64,000 nucleotides of DNA, taken from positions 19,187-83,186 of IMG/VR virus record IMGVR_UViG_3300044987_001050. One strand, written 5' to 3'. Numbering within the stretch: position 1 is the stretch's first letter; each line of letters begins with the position of its first letter. Of this stretch, positions 50,850 to 58,079 are shown one piece after another. The position numbers were made by a program, and so were the translations under genes. Source of the stretch: a virus. The notes beneath the pieces were generated by a model. The model was not told where the DNA came from. It saw only the letters and a program-made list of their open reading frames with translations, and searched no databases.

Positions 50850-51237
50850 CTCGTTCCATGATCGAGTCAAGTTCCTGCAAGAGAAGCAGTCATTCGCGAT
50901 TCGGACAATTCTCCAGTGCGCCTTTACGCCACACATTGTTCTCGATCTACCTGAAGGAGTACCTCCGTTTGAGCGTGATATCCTTCCCGTAGGAAATTCA
51001 TTAGGCCGTGTCGATAAAGCGGTCAAGGTGTTAGGCCAATTGGTTGCTCCTGGCGGTACACCCACAAAAGGCCTTAGCCGCATGAAGAAGGAGACACGCT
51101 TCATTGCGCTCCTTGAGTCAATTAACGGAAAGGATGCAGATGTTATCCTTGCTATGAAGGACAAGAAGTTGACCGAAATGTTTCCAGCGCTTGACCTTAC
51201 GCTCGCTAAGGCGGCATTCCCAAATATCTTTAGCTGA
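50791..51237 (+). CDS. hypothetical T4-like phage protein, 148 aa
   Basis: Helical protein with LLESINGKDADVILAMKDKKL, which I recall from small conserved proteins near replication genes in T4-like phages. No function known. The start is the ATG after a TATAAATC box. Confidence 0.7.
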   Translation: MKVQKYLYPHEAFAALSKIDSFHDRVKFLQEKQSFAIRTILQCAFTPHIVLDLPEGVPPFERDILPVGNSLGRVDKAVKVLGQLVAPGGTPTKGLSRMKKETRFIALLESINGKDADVILAMKDKKLTEMFPALDLTLAKAAFPNIFS

Positions 51238-51250
51238 CCAGCCTCTTAAA

Positions 51251-51379
51251 TTGAATATACTTTACGTTACTCTAAAATTCATAAGCCAGGCCGTATCTTA
51301 CGTTCTATATTGGCTAATCATCCAAACAACGTTGTTATTCATAAGAATCTTAGCATTACTTCATTCGCTATTGCAATGA
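51251..51379 (+). CDS. possible small membrane protein with TTG start, 42 aa
   Basis: From a TTG start the frame is almost entirely hydrophobic (FISQAVSYVLYWLIIQTTLLFI) and ends in a TGA overlapping the next ATG. The coupling supports it, but the start codon is a guess. Confidence 0.4.
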   Translation: MNILYVTLKFISQAVSYVLYWLIIQTTLLFIRILALLHSLLQ

Positions 51380-51696
51380 CATACGTCAACTGCATTCGGC
51401 ATGAGTGTACACACTACTGCGGCCGAGCATCGTCTCGGCATAAAGCGAAAGGAGATCCGATTGATCTTAGCATCTTCGGCAATCCAAGCCCGTTACGATT
51501 CGAGGAGGACCGAGACGAGAACATTCGAGAGTACACCGCATATCTCCTTGATCGCTTGAGGAAGAACAAGTACCTTGTCGAGATTCTCCGATTGATTCCT
51601 GATGACGCGGTGTTAGGTTGCTTCTGCTATCCTAAGAACTGTCATTGCCGTCCGATCATTGAAGCATGTGAATACTTACGAGAACACGACCTATGA
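51376..51696 (+). CDS. DUF4326-like protein, 106 aa
   Basis: The pattern CGRASSRHKAKGDPIDLSIFGNPSPLRFEEDR followed by YTAYLLDRL and the Cys-rich LGCFCYPKNCHCRPI fits DUF4326, a small family of unknown function shared by bacteria and phages. Confidence 0.75.
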   Translation: MTYVNCIRHECTHYCGRASSRHKAKGDPIDLSIFGNPSPLRFEEDRDENIREYTAYLLDRLRKNKYLVEILRLIPDDAVLGCFCYPKNCHCRPIIEACEYLREHDL

Positions 51697-51887
51697 ATTC
51701 CAAGCCATTGCTACTATGTGTCAGTCACAAGCTGGAACTCGTGCGTCGTAACTATGCTAGCGTTGAAGCGCTTGCGCAATTTCCAATTTCATCAGAGGCG
51801 GCTTGTCAAATATGCAATGGCGAGTGGGCAAGAAATCAAAAAGAATCCAAGGATAAATCAGATTATGCAATACGACTATTTCTGTGA
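51693..51887 (+). CDS. hypothetical protein, 64 aa
   Basis: Short protein with isolated Cys residues (AACQICNG). It overlaps the next gene by 23 bases. Unrecognised. Confidence 0.6.
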   Translation: MNSKPLLLCVSHKLELVRRNYASVEALAQFPISSEAACQICNGEWARNQKESKDKSDYAIRLFL

Positions 51888-52125
51888 TGCGTGCAAAGAG
51901 GTTTGGGAAGAGAAGCAATTCCTCAATGATCGTGACGTACCTCTATCGCTCCCTTGCCCTCATTGCAAGGAGGTAGGCTCGGTCAAGCGCGGCTTCTTCA
52001 AGGCATCTGCAATTTCATACGGCGGATCAAAGTCCGTCCTTGCTCGTGCAGGCTCAGGTTGGAACGATGTTCTCATGGGCGTCAAGAAAGCCTCGGCAAA
52101 GAATAACACGATCATCACCCGATGA
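51865..52125 (+). CDS. FmdB-type zinc-ribbon protein, 86 aa
   Basis: YDYFCDACKEVWEEKQ, then LPCPHCKEVGSVKRGF is the FmdB/CxxC regulatory-protein ribbon. The rest is basic. The start follows the ribbon's usual Met-X-Tyr opening. Probable nucleic-acid or protein-binding accessory factor. Confidence 0.8.
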   Translation: MQYDYFCDACKEVWEEKQFLNDRDVPLSLPCPHCKEVGSVKRGFFKASAISYGGSKSVLARAGSGWNDVLMGVKKASAKNNTIITR

Positions 52126-52802
52126 GTTTCAAGCACGAGCCGATCAGCGTAGGTTATGAAGACCTATACGTGACTAACGATGAAGTTGAGGGAAGACGGT
52201 ACCTAACACCCGATGGGAAGAAGTATCCGTCGATGACGACTGTCCTATCAGTACGTGCAAAGGATTACCTTGAGGAGTGGCGGAAGAGAGTAGGCGATGT
52301 AGAGGCTGACCGTATTTGTCATCACGGTGTTACACGCGGTTCAGCACTCCACCTTCTTGCGGAGAAGCATATCAACAATGAAGTGGTTGATCTTAAAAAG
52401 GAGATGCCACACGTGATTCAATCGTTCGGTGTTGTGAGAAAGATTTTGGACGAACACGTTGATCGAATCATAGCGCAAGAGGTTGCTCTATTCTCTCATT
52501 ACCTGAAGGTCGCGGGTCGAGCCGACTTAATTGCTTACTATGACGGCGTTCTCTCGATCATCGACTTCAAGACAAGCAAATCCGTCAAGACTGAAAAGGA
52601 CATCGAGGATTACTTCATTCAGGAGACTGGATATGCAATTATGTTCGAGGAACGAACTGGGATTCCGATCTCAAATCTCGTCACAATCATGGTAGTCGAT
52701 TACAGCTCAAAACCGCTGATTTTCAAGCAAAACCGAGATACCTGGGCTCCACTCCTGCTGGAAACCATCGGAAAATACTACGAAAAACACGGAGAAAATT
52801 GA
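52122..52802 (+). CDS. PD-(D/E)XK family nuclease, 226 aa
   Basis: The core VAGRADLIAYYDGVLSIIDFKTSK contains the Asp and the D-x-K triad of RecB/Cas4-like exonucleases, and an upstream His-rich GVTRGSALHLLAEKH forms the first helix. No Cys cluster for iron-sulphur is seen, unlike Cas4. Likely a DNA exonuclease for recombination or degradation. Confidence 0.83.
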   Translation: MSFKHEPISVGYEDLYVTNDEVEGRRYLTPDGKKYPSMTTVLSVRAKDYLEEWRKRVGDVEADRICHHGVTRGSALHLLAEKHINNEVVDLKKEMPHVIQSFGVVRKILDEHVDRIIAQEVALFSHYLKVAGRADLIAYYDGVLSIIDFKTSKSVKTEKDIEDYFIQETGYAIMFEERTGIPISNLVTIMVVDYSSKPLIFKQNRDTWAPLLLETIGKYYEKHGEN

Positions 52803-52814
52803 CGCATTTTCTTG

Positions 52815-52843
52815 TTTACAAGCCGTGAATTGTTTGTTAGAAT
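52815..52843 (+). promoter_or_regulatory. TTTACA-N17-TAGAAT promoter
   Basis: Nearly the same 40 bases as the promoter at 12702. It precedes two paralogous small genes. Confidence 0.82.
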
Positions 52844-52864
52844 TTGTCGTAACCGAAATACATT

Positions 52865-53197
52865 ATGATCAAACACCCGAACCGCACTGAAACCTACCTT
52901 GGCTCAATCACGAATGATTCTGCCGGGCTCGCCGAACTTGCACAAATCCGTGCCGAAAACAAAGTTCACAATGCGAACGAGCGCCTCCTGAAACTCAAGG
53001 ACCCCACTTACCGAAGCAAGCTCAAGCGAGTCGTTGCCTTCGGCCGCCTCGGCAAGAACAACCCGAATTCCGCCAAGTACAAAGTGGCCCGCAACCGCGG
53101 CTGGGGTTTCTGTTGCAGCAACTATCAATACATCGCCAAGGCCGATGCCGCCACGCTTGACATCTACATTCATACCGAATATCATTACGGTTTCTAA
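52865..53197 (+). CDS. hypothetical protein, 110 aa (paralogue 1)
   Basis: Contains SYLG-like TYLGSITNDSAGLAEL and FGRLGKNNPNSAKYKVA, shared with the next gene. Basic, mixed structure. The pair arose by tandem duplication. Function unknown. Confidence 0.75.
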   Translation: MIKHPNRTETYLGSITNDSAGLAELAQIRAENKVHNANERLLKLKDPTYRSKLKRVVAFGRLGKNNPNSAKYKVARNRGWGFCCSNYQYIAKADAATLDIYIHTEYHYGF

Positions 53198-53234
53198 TCG
53201 GCGCCTAGCGTCAACCTGAACTGCATCCTTCATT

Positions 53235-53549
53235 ATGAACAAGCTCCCATCTATCCGCAGCCGCCGCCGTTCGTCATCTTACCTCGGCACAATCAACAAT
53301 GATGCAGCTGGTCTCCTCGAACTCAAAGAGGTTCGCGAATTGGTCAAGAAGAATAACAAACTTGAGCGCACGCTTTCAACGGGCCGACCAAACATCCAAA
53401 GAGTTCGCGCTTGCGGCCGCCTCGGCAAGAACAACCCAAATGCCGAGAAGTATAAGATTGCGAATAAGAGGTCGTGGCGGAATGCCTACTCTGACATCCT
53501 CAAGGATGATGCGGCGACGTTCGACTTGTACATCACCACCGTGTATTGA
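53235..53549 (+). CDS. hypothetical protein, 104 aa (paralogue 2)
   Basis: Matches the preceding protein at SYLGTINNDAAGLLEL, GRLGKNNPNAEKYKIA and DDAATFDLYI. The N terminus is more basic (RSRRRSSSYL). Tandem paralogue. Confidence 0.75.
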   Translation: MNKLPSIRSRRRSSSYLGTINNDAAGLLELKEVRELVKKNNKLERTLSTGRPNIQRVRACGRLGKNNPNAEKYKIANKRSWRNAYSDILKDDAATFDLYITTVY

Positions 53550-53551
53550 AT

Positions 53552-54133
53552 ATGCCTGAGATCCTTACTGACGTAGATGGAGTTCTGTTGAACTGGGAAG
53601 ACTCATTCCATTCATGGATGTCTTCCCAAGGATTTGACCGAAACGATGAGCCTGCTTATCAACTCGAAAAGTGTTATCCCAGGCTCAATCCTGACTTCGT
53701 TTACGACAAGATCAGAACATTCAATGCATCGGCCTGGATGGGTTATCTTGAGCCGTATGCCGATGCGCTTCATTGGGTGAAGCAACTTTACTACGCCGGG
53801 ATTACTTTCCACTGCATCACTAGCATGGGCACTGATTACTGTGCAGGCAAGTTGCGCGAAAGGAATCTCAAGGATCTGTTTGGTCCTGCAATTTCAGGCG
53901 TGACTATTCTCGATTGCGGCGCTCACAAGGGCGAGGCACTAGCACCTTACAAAGACTCAAATCGAATCTGGCTTGAAGATCACATCGGCAACGCCAACAC
54001 TGGCTCCGAACTAGGTCTCCGAACATTCCTCTTCAACCATTCATACAATCTCGTGAATCCTACCAGCAAACCAGAAAACTTCACGAGAGTTGACAATTGG
54101 GAGCAATTAGTTCCACACATCTTAAATAAATAA
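53552..54133 (+). CDS. HAD hydrolase, 5'(3')-deoxyribonucleotidase-like, 193 aa
   Basis: ILTDVDGVLLNWEDSF is HAD motif I with the usual DxDG, and LEDHIGNAN near residue 143 is the motif III/IV region. The small cap and length fit the deoxyribonucleotidase group, which dephosphorylates dNMPs. An earlier TTG start two codons upstream is possible. Confidence 0.8.
   Translation: MPEILTDVDGVLLNWEDSFHSWMSSQGFDRNDEPAYQLEKCYPRLNPDFVYDKIRTFNASAWMGYLEPYADALHWVKQLYYAGITFHCITSMGTDYCAGKLRERNLKDLFGPAISGVTILDCGAHKGEALAPYKDSNRIWLEDHIGNANTGSELGLRTFLFNHSYNLVNPTSKPENFTRVDNWEQLVPHILNK
54125..54132 (+). promoter_or_regulatory. possible late-type box AATAAATA before tRNA-Leu
   Basis: The box sits 7 bases upstream of the tRNA-Leu gene and overlaps the preceding stop codon. 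Weak evidence. Confidence 0.3.
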
Positions 54134-54139
54134 CACAAA

Positions 54140-54224
54140 GCGCACGTGGCGGAATTGGTAGACGCCGCGTCTTTAAACGGCGCCGCCCTCGGGCGTGCAG
54201 GTTCGAGTCCTGTCGTGCGTACCA
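54140..54224 (+). tRNA. tRNA-Leu(TAA)
   Basis: Acceptor GCGCACG pairs with CGTGCGT, the anticodon loop is TTTAAAC, and a long variable arm and encoded CCA are present. It lies about 2.8 kb upstream of the main tRNA array but has the same CTTT trailer. Confidence 0.92.
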
Positions 54225-54236
54225 CTTTACTTTATC

Positions 54237-54830
54237 ATGACACCTGTAAAACCAAACAAGAAGACGACTCTAGTCCTCACGGCATCATTCCAAGCAATTG
54301 GATTCTTCAATGCCCGCTCCGCGATCCGCACCTTGATAGGTGGGACAGTCCGTGGTGTTGATGCCGAGGGCAATATCTATGATTGGAAAACATGGAATGA
54401 GCGTGCCGACTTTGCCGACGACACACCGTCGTTGCGAACGACCAAGACGGAATATCCTGTGCCTACGATCGTCGTGATCCCAGGCTACTTTGGCAACTTC
54501 AAGGAAATGAAGAAGCAACACACTCGCGTGTCGAGCCTGCGTCAAATCTTCAACCTCTACGGCGGTGTATGTCAATACTGTCACAAGGACATCAAGTTCA
54601 GTTTAGCAACTAAGGACCACTTGCTCCCTAAGTCGAAGGGTGGCGCTGACTATGACCAGAACATCGTTCTCGCTTGTAAGAAGTGCAACAACAAGAAGGC
54701 TTCGAAGTTTCCGTTCTACGACATTAAGGGATCGGAGGTAAAGCCTAAGATCCTGGACACCGTGGAGTTCATTGTTGCCGCAGACCGTTTGACGATGCGC
54801 CCTGAATGGGAAAGCTTCATGAAGGTATAA
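54237..54830 (+). CDS. HNH endonuclease, 197 aa
   Basis: CQYCHKDI, then KDHLLPKSKGGADYDQNIVLACKKCNNKK carries the HNH core with two CxxC pairs. It starts right after the tRNA-Leu. Free-standing HNH genes of this kind are often homing endonucleases. Confidence 0.88.
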   Translation: MTPVKPNKKTTLVLTASFQAIGFFNARSAIRTLIGGTVRGVDAEGNIYDWKTWNERADFADDTPSLRTTKTEYPVPTIVVIPGYFGNFKEMKKQHTRVSSLRQIFNLYGGVCQYCHKDIKFSLATKDHLLPKSKGGADYDQNIVLACKKCNNKKASKFPFYDIKGSEVKPKILDTVEFIVAADRLTMRPEWESFMKV

Positions 54831-54833
54831 ATA
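54826..54833 (+). promoter_or_regulatory. T4-type late promoter box TATAAATA
   Basis: Exact match, overlapping the HNH stop, with 5 bases to the next ATG. Confidence 0.75.
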
Positions 54834-54838
54834 GAAGT

Positions 54839-55087
54839 ATGGACACTAAGAAACCAAATCTTGCCGTTGCTATTCGAGCAGTGCTCTCCGAATCAACCGC
54901 AGTTAAGCCTGTGGCTGACGTTCTCCGAGAGGACTATATTGAGTCAATGGGCCCTGACTTTGATTCCGGCATTGACAAGATTGTCGCTGCGTGGACAAAG
55001 TGGAAGAAGGGACCTATGACTGAGCATGAAGACATTGCTCCAGCCAAGGCTGAGATTCTATCTTACCTCAAAGGAAAACTCAAGTAA
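54839..55087 (+). CDS. late-region hypothetical protein, 82 aa
   Basis: The ATG 5 bases after TATAAATA is taken as start. The acidic helical protein contains VLSESTAVKPVADVLREDY. Unrecognised. Confidence 0.7.
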   Translation: MDTKKPNLAVAIRAVLSESTAVKPVADVLREDYIESMGPDFDSGIDKIVAAWTKWKKGPMTEHEDIAPAKAEILSYLKGKLK

Positions 55088-56076
55088 TGCCTAACATCAA
55101 CGAAGAACTTAGTGCAGCTGACGCAGCTGCTGTAACAAAGGTGATGTTGTCTATGCACGCATCTTATGGCGAGATCAACACGGTCCGCGACAAGATGAAC
55201 AAAGGCGACGTTGTCGCAGGTCTGTTACTCGACATCATGACCAAGATCGCGAGAAACACTTCGTTGTTCAATGCATTTGTTGCTGAATACAAGAAGAACG
55301 AGTCTGTCGAAGAACATGACATTACCCCAACACGATCCGCTGTCGAAGGTTTAACTGAAGCGGTCAAGATGACGAACGGCGTCAAGTGGGAACTTGCTCC
55401 TGAAAAGGAACGCCTTCGCGGAGATTACTACGTCACGTATGATGTTCGCACGAAGAAGATGGTCGCGTATGGTCTCACCTTAAAGGGAGCTGACCGTATC
55501 GCAGCAACCGACAAAGCTAATCTCAAGTCTGCTTCAGCAAATCACTTCGCGGATAACATCATGAATAAGGGTGTGACTGAAGCCGTTCTTACCGAAGAAA
55601 ACTCAGCTAAACTGATTAACGACATTGCGTCACTCAAGCGAATCGGCTGGAATCTTGATCGCGTCACAAAGCATCTGATCACCTCGAAAGAGTACGGCAT
55701 TCAGATGACGTCGGACATAATCAAGAACATCTTTTCGCCTTCATTGAATAACGGCTCCAAGATGAAGCCTGTTAAAGTTCCAAAGGATCCTTCTGGCTGG
55801 GGAACTGGCAAGAAGAAGAGCTGGCCTAAAGATCCTCCTGCATCGCGTCTTAACGATCCTCAGCACGCCGAGGGTTACATCAGCCAAGTGATTGACTCAG
55901 GTGAATCTCCTGACATCACAGGCTCGGAGATGTATTCGATTCTTGACCAAGCTGGATACACTCGCCCAACGATCATGTGGGTTGTTCGCAACTTTGGTAT
56001 GGAAGGCGACCTTTCCAAGTCTCAATTGGGAACATCCGCTCCTATGGCTAAGAAGGCTCCAAAGAAAGTAATGTAA
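55087..56076 (+). CDS. late-region hypothetical protein, 329 aa
   Basis: N-terminal helical half with an AAVTKVMLSMHASYGEIN segment and a C-terminal half with repeated proline-rich turns (KVPKDPSGWGTG, SWPKDPPASRLNDP). No catalytic motif. Virion protein or scaffold is plausible from context. Confidence 0.7.
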   Translation: MPNINEELSAADAAAVTKVMLSMHASYGEINTVRDKMNKGDVVAGLLLDIMTKIARNTSLFNAFVAEYKKNESVEEHDITPTRSAVEGLTEAVKMTNGVKWELAPEKERLRGDYYVTYDVRTKKMVAYGLTLKGADRIAATDKANLKSASANHFADNIMNKGVTEAVLTEENSAKLINDIASLKRIGWNLDRVTKHLITSKEYGIQMTSDIIKNIFSPSLNNGSKMKPVKVPKDPSGWGTGKKKSWPKDPPASRLNDPQHAEGYISQVIDSGESPDITGSEMYSILDQAGYTRPTIMWVVRNFGMEGDLSKSQLGTSAPMAKKAPKKVM

Positions 56077-56077
56077 C

Positions 56078-56287
56078 ATGGCAAGAACCCATTTAACAGA
56101 AGCGGCCAAAACGATCCTAGCTGAAGCATCTGCAAACGACAAGAAGTTCGCGGCTGTTATGGAGCTCGTCCGAAATGTAACCGATCCTGTTCCTCTTACC
56201 AAGTTCAAGATCTCGAAAGGTGTCGGCGGCTACTTCATATCTGACGGCGACGGCAACACCTGGAAAATTCTTGGTGAAAAAAGTTGA
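56078..56287 (+). CDS. hypothetical protein, 69 aa
   Basis: Short helix followed by a strand-rich C terminus (GGYFISDGDGNTWKI). Unrecognised. Last protein gene before the tRNA region. Confidence 0.68.
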   Translation: MARTHLTEAAKTILAEASANDKKFAAVMELVRNVTDPVPLTKFKISKGVGGYFISDGDGNTWKILGEKS

Positions 56288-56315
56288 AATAATCTCCTCT
56301 TAAGTACTCTCTCTG

Positions 56316-56323
56316 TATAAATA
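56316..56323 (+). promoter_or_regulatory. T4-type late promoter box TATAAATA
   Basis: Exact match, 10 bases before a short frame starting at 56334. Confidence 0.6.
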
Positions 56324-56333
56324 AATTCACAAG

Positions 56334-56423
56334 ATGAAACACGAACATTCATATAAGCCATCAGATTCGCCGCAAGCGATTCTACGTGCTTGGGTGAATT
56401 TCAGACTAACATTTTCTGGATGA
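56334..56423 (+). CDS. possible 29-residue peptide under a late promoter
   Basis: Encodes MKHEHSYKPSDSP followed by AILRAWVNFRLTF. Its position just after a TATAAATA box is the only support. Confidence 0.35.
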   Translation: MKHEHSYKPSDSPQAILRAWVNFRLTFSG

Positions 56424-56449
56424 TGCATTTCTAACCTCTCTTCTTCGGT

Positions 56450-56487
56450 CTTGAAATGCATGCTCCTAACAAAGCATGCATTTCAAG
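56450..56487 (+). repeat. perfect 15-bp inverted repeat abutting a promoter
   Basis: CTTGAAATGCATGCT and its exact complement flank an 8-base loop (CCTAACAA). The right arm ends one base before the TTTACA box of the tRNA-leader promoter. It could be an operator or a transcript hairpin; there is no T-run, so it is not a terminator. Confidence 0.85.
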
Positions 56488-56516
56488 TTTACAACCTAAC
56501 ACAAACCTGATACAAT
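56488..56516 (+). promoter_or_regulatory. TTTACA-N17-TACAAT promoter of the tRNA array
   Basis: A recurrent-class promoter that starts the region without protein genes leading into the tRNAs. Confidence 0.8.
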
Positions 56517-56740
56517 ATTTCTGTAACGATTGGTGTTGCCACAATCTCAATCGTTTCCTTTTCAAGCAAGGCTTGGATCGTATCTGTTCATTACACTCCT
56601 CTGTCAAAGTTTTCTCATCCGGTCTGAAAAGAGCCTAAGGGAACGCGAAACTGACTCACAGCGCTTCGGCCTGAGTCAACGCTAGCGGGCGAATCCCAGT
56701 TGACCCGAGAAAAATAAAATTCATTTGTAGCACAAAGTTA
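56517..56740 (+). other. non-coding leader with paired segments
   Basis: No protein gene seen. GACTCA and TGAGTC flank the 56650-56675 segment, which also contains GGGCGAATCCCAG, recalling a decayed tRNA T arm. The promoter at 56741 follows. Confidence 0.4.
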
Positions 56741-56769
56741 TTTACAAGTGCGAGAAACTTTGATAGAAT
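56741..56769 (+). promoter_or_regulatory. second TTTACA-N17-TAGAAT promoter of the tRNA array
   Basis: Exact member of the class, 253 bases after the first, giving the tRNA region two tandem promoters. Confidence 0.8.
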
Positions 56770-57008
56770 TTGCTGAGGCGATTGATTGAGCGAGTTGCAA
56801 AACTGCTCGGTTATTCTTCCTCCCTCGAAGTGAATATGCTTCGTTGAATCCGTTCTTTGACAATCGAAAACAAAACCAACTGAGGGGAACATGTGTTCAG
56901 TTAGAGCCGCTCCTTCAGGAGTAGAGTTCCACTAATCCCCTCGGTTTCTTTCCGAGATCACGAAAGTGCTGGCTAACAACCCGCGGCGAGTAACTGATCT
57001 CAAACACT
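56770..57008 (+). other. non-coding stretch with tRNA-like stems
   Basis: GAGGGGA/TCCCCTC (around 56882 and 56935) and GAGATCA/TGATCTC (around 56954 and 56995) are perfect 7-bp pairings of acceptor-stem size, and the second ends before a CACTTT trailer. I cannot fold the interiors into tRNAs. Confidence 0.35.
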
Positions 57009-57080
57009 TTGGCGTTGGTCTAAATTCTAACGACATCAGGTTTCCAACCTGAAGATCCGGAATCGCTCCGGCCGCCAACA
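57009..57080 (+). tRNA. tRNA-Gly(TCC), atypical
   Basis: Acceptor TTGGCGT pairs at six of seven positions with CCGCCAA. The anticodon stem TCAGG/CCTGA encloses TTTCCAA. The T arm is short with loop AATCGCT in place of TTCGANT. Only CA follows, then CTTTAA. Confidence 0.65.
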
Positions 57081-57270
57081 CTTTAAGGTGACCGCCCTGT
57101 CGTAAGAGTCTGTAGCTCGAAGAGACAAGCTAATCATAATTGCACAGCTGGGTTCGTGCAGCCATTTTTGATGATAGGAAGACCCCAGGATGTCACTAAG
57201 ACTGGCATAGTAAGGAAACCGAATCTGGTATGTGCTCATCAAAATAAGTTAAACATGCCGCGCTTTCAAT
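57081..57270 (+). other. unresolved tRNA-like segments
   Basis: Contains a GTGCAGCCA end followed by TTTTTGA, and a perfect 7-bp acceptor-like pair TTGATGA/TCATCAA (57168 and 57236) enclosing about 60 bases. Neither yields a standard cloverleaf by hand. Confidence 0.35.
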
Positions 57271-57365
57271 AGGTTGGTGGAAACAAATTCACAAAGCCAA
57301 GTGGTATGGCATCGGTTCCGATCAAACCGATTTCTTCGAGGGTTCGATTCCCTCTCAGCCTTTCA
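57271..57365 (+). tRNA. tRNA-like gene with 18-nt insertion after the acceptor stem
   Basis: AGGTTGG pairs with TCAGCCT over seven positions. The D arm GCCAAGTGGTATGGC and T arm GAGGGTTCGATTCCCTC are normal, but about 18 extra bases separate the acceptor from the D arm. The anticodon arm reads TCGGTT-CCGATCA-AACCGA (GAT if seven-base loop, with C33). The end is TTCA instead of CCA. Confidence 0.55.
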
Positions 57366-57474
57366 TTTTCAGATATGATTAAAGAGCGGTGACTAATTCC
57401 GCGCCTGTCCACTATGCGTAACTCGCGGACTTGTTAGTGTAACGGTAAGCACGTGATCATGTTCATTTTCATAA
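57366..57474 (+). other. tRNA fragments
   Basis: GCGGACTTGTTAGTGTAACGG resembles a tRNA 5' half with D arm but no T arm follows before the TTTTCA trailer. A GCGG/CCGC hairpin lies upstream. Probably decayed or unusual tRNA material. Confidence 0.35.
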
Positions 57475-57551
57475 CGGGATGTAGCTCAGCTTGGTAGAGC
57501 GCTGCGTTTGGGACGCAGATGCCGTCGGTTCGAATCCGGCTATCCCGACCA
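57475..57551 (+). tRNA. tRNA-Pro(TGG)
   Basis: C1-G72 acceptor (CGGGATG/TATCCCG) and A73 as in bacterial tRNA-Pro, anticodon loop TTTGGGA, normal short variable loop, encoded CCA and CTTTCA trailer. Confidence 0.92.
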
Positions 57552-57649
57552 CTTTCACGACGAGCTTGTAGTCATGACCAAGCGATGGTTCATAAGTAAA
57601 GCTTTTACGAAAAGCCGTTCGATTCGGCAGTCGAGAAACCCTTTCATAT
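57552..57649 (+). other. unresolved tRNA-like segment (ACG?)
   Basis: GCTT-TTACGAA-AAGC looks like an Arg(ACG) anticodon arm and CCG-TTCGATT-CGG like a T arm, but they share bases and no acceptor pairing is found. It ends AACC-CTTTCA. Confidence 0.35.
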
Positions 57650-57735
57650 GCGTGTGTTGATCTAGCGGCGAAGACGGAAGATTGTAAACCTTCCCCTTAA
57701 ACGGCACGTGGGTTCGAGTCCCACCGCACGCACCA
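57650..57735 (+). tRNA. tRNA-Tyr(GTA)
   Basis: GCGTGTG/CGCACGC acceptor, loop TTGTAAA, long variable arm as expected for bacterial Tyr, T arm GTGGGTTCGAGTCCCAC, CCA. Confidence 0.9.
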
Positions 57736-57745
57736 CTTTCTAAAT

Positions 57746-57834
57746 TCTCTTGTAGCTCAATGGCAGAGCGGTTGATTGTTAATCAGCAGGCCCTTAAAAG
57801 GTAAATGTAGGTTCGAGCCCTACCAGGAGACCCA
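57746..57834 (+). tRNA. tRNA-Asn(GTT) with expanded variable arm
   Basis: TCTCTTG/CAGGAGA acceptor, GTTGA-TTGTTAA-TCAGC anticodon arm and a normal T arm with CCA. The variable region is about 19 nt and contains CCTT-AA-AAGG, whereas tRNA-Asn normally has about 5 nt. A normal-sized copy is at 58237. Confidence 0.85.
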
Positions 57835-57842
57835 CTTTCAAT

Positions 57843-57916
57843 GCTGCTATCGTCTAAGGGTAGGACGCCTGACTTTCAATCAGCAAATCGGAGTTCAACT
57901 CTCCGTAGCAGTACCA
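57843..57916 (+). tRNA. tRNA-Glu(TTC)
   Basis: GCTGCTA/TAGCAGT acceptor, loop CTTTCAA, T arm CGGAGTTCAACTCTCCG, CCA and CTTTCA trailer. Standard size. Confidence 0.9.
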
Positions 57917-57924
57917 CTTTCAAA

Positions 57925-57999
57925 TGGATTGTAGCTCAGAGGCAGAGCACCCGCCCGATAAGCGGTAGGTCGAGATTTCGAAATTCTCCAGTCCAACCA
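57925..57999 (+). tRNA. tRNA-Ile(GAT) with C33
   Basis: TGGATTG/CAGTCCA acceptor and normal D arm. The anticodon loop CCGATAA has C in place of the near-universal T33. The T stem carries a T-T at 53-61 with loop TTCGAAA. CCA encoded. Confidence 0.78.
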
Positions 58000-58001
58000 T
58001 T

Positions 58002-58079
58002 TTACGTATCGTCTAAATCATAAAGATGCCCGACCATGAATCGGGAGATGCGAGACATTGAAGCTCGCTACGCAATCCG
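58002..58079 (+). tRNA. tRNA-like gene, anticodon ATG?, degenerate
   Basis: TTACGTA/TACGCAA pairs at six of seven positions. The arm CCCGA-CCATGAA-TCGGG gives ATG by position with C33. The T arm GCGAG/CTCGC has a nine-base loop. The 3' end reads CCG. It may be a decaying His or Met tRNA. Confidence 0.4.

Noticed and set aside
56857-56862. TTGACA hexamer in the tRNA leader
   Set aside because: No -10 hexamer at a sensible distance.
57841-58023. Plus-strand frames through the tRNA array, and the 5' extensions of the frames at 59302 and 62419
   Set aside because: They run across tRNA genes. Only the parts starting after the tRNA trailers have protein-like sequence.
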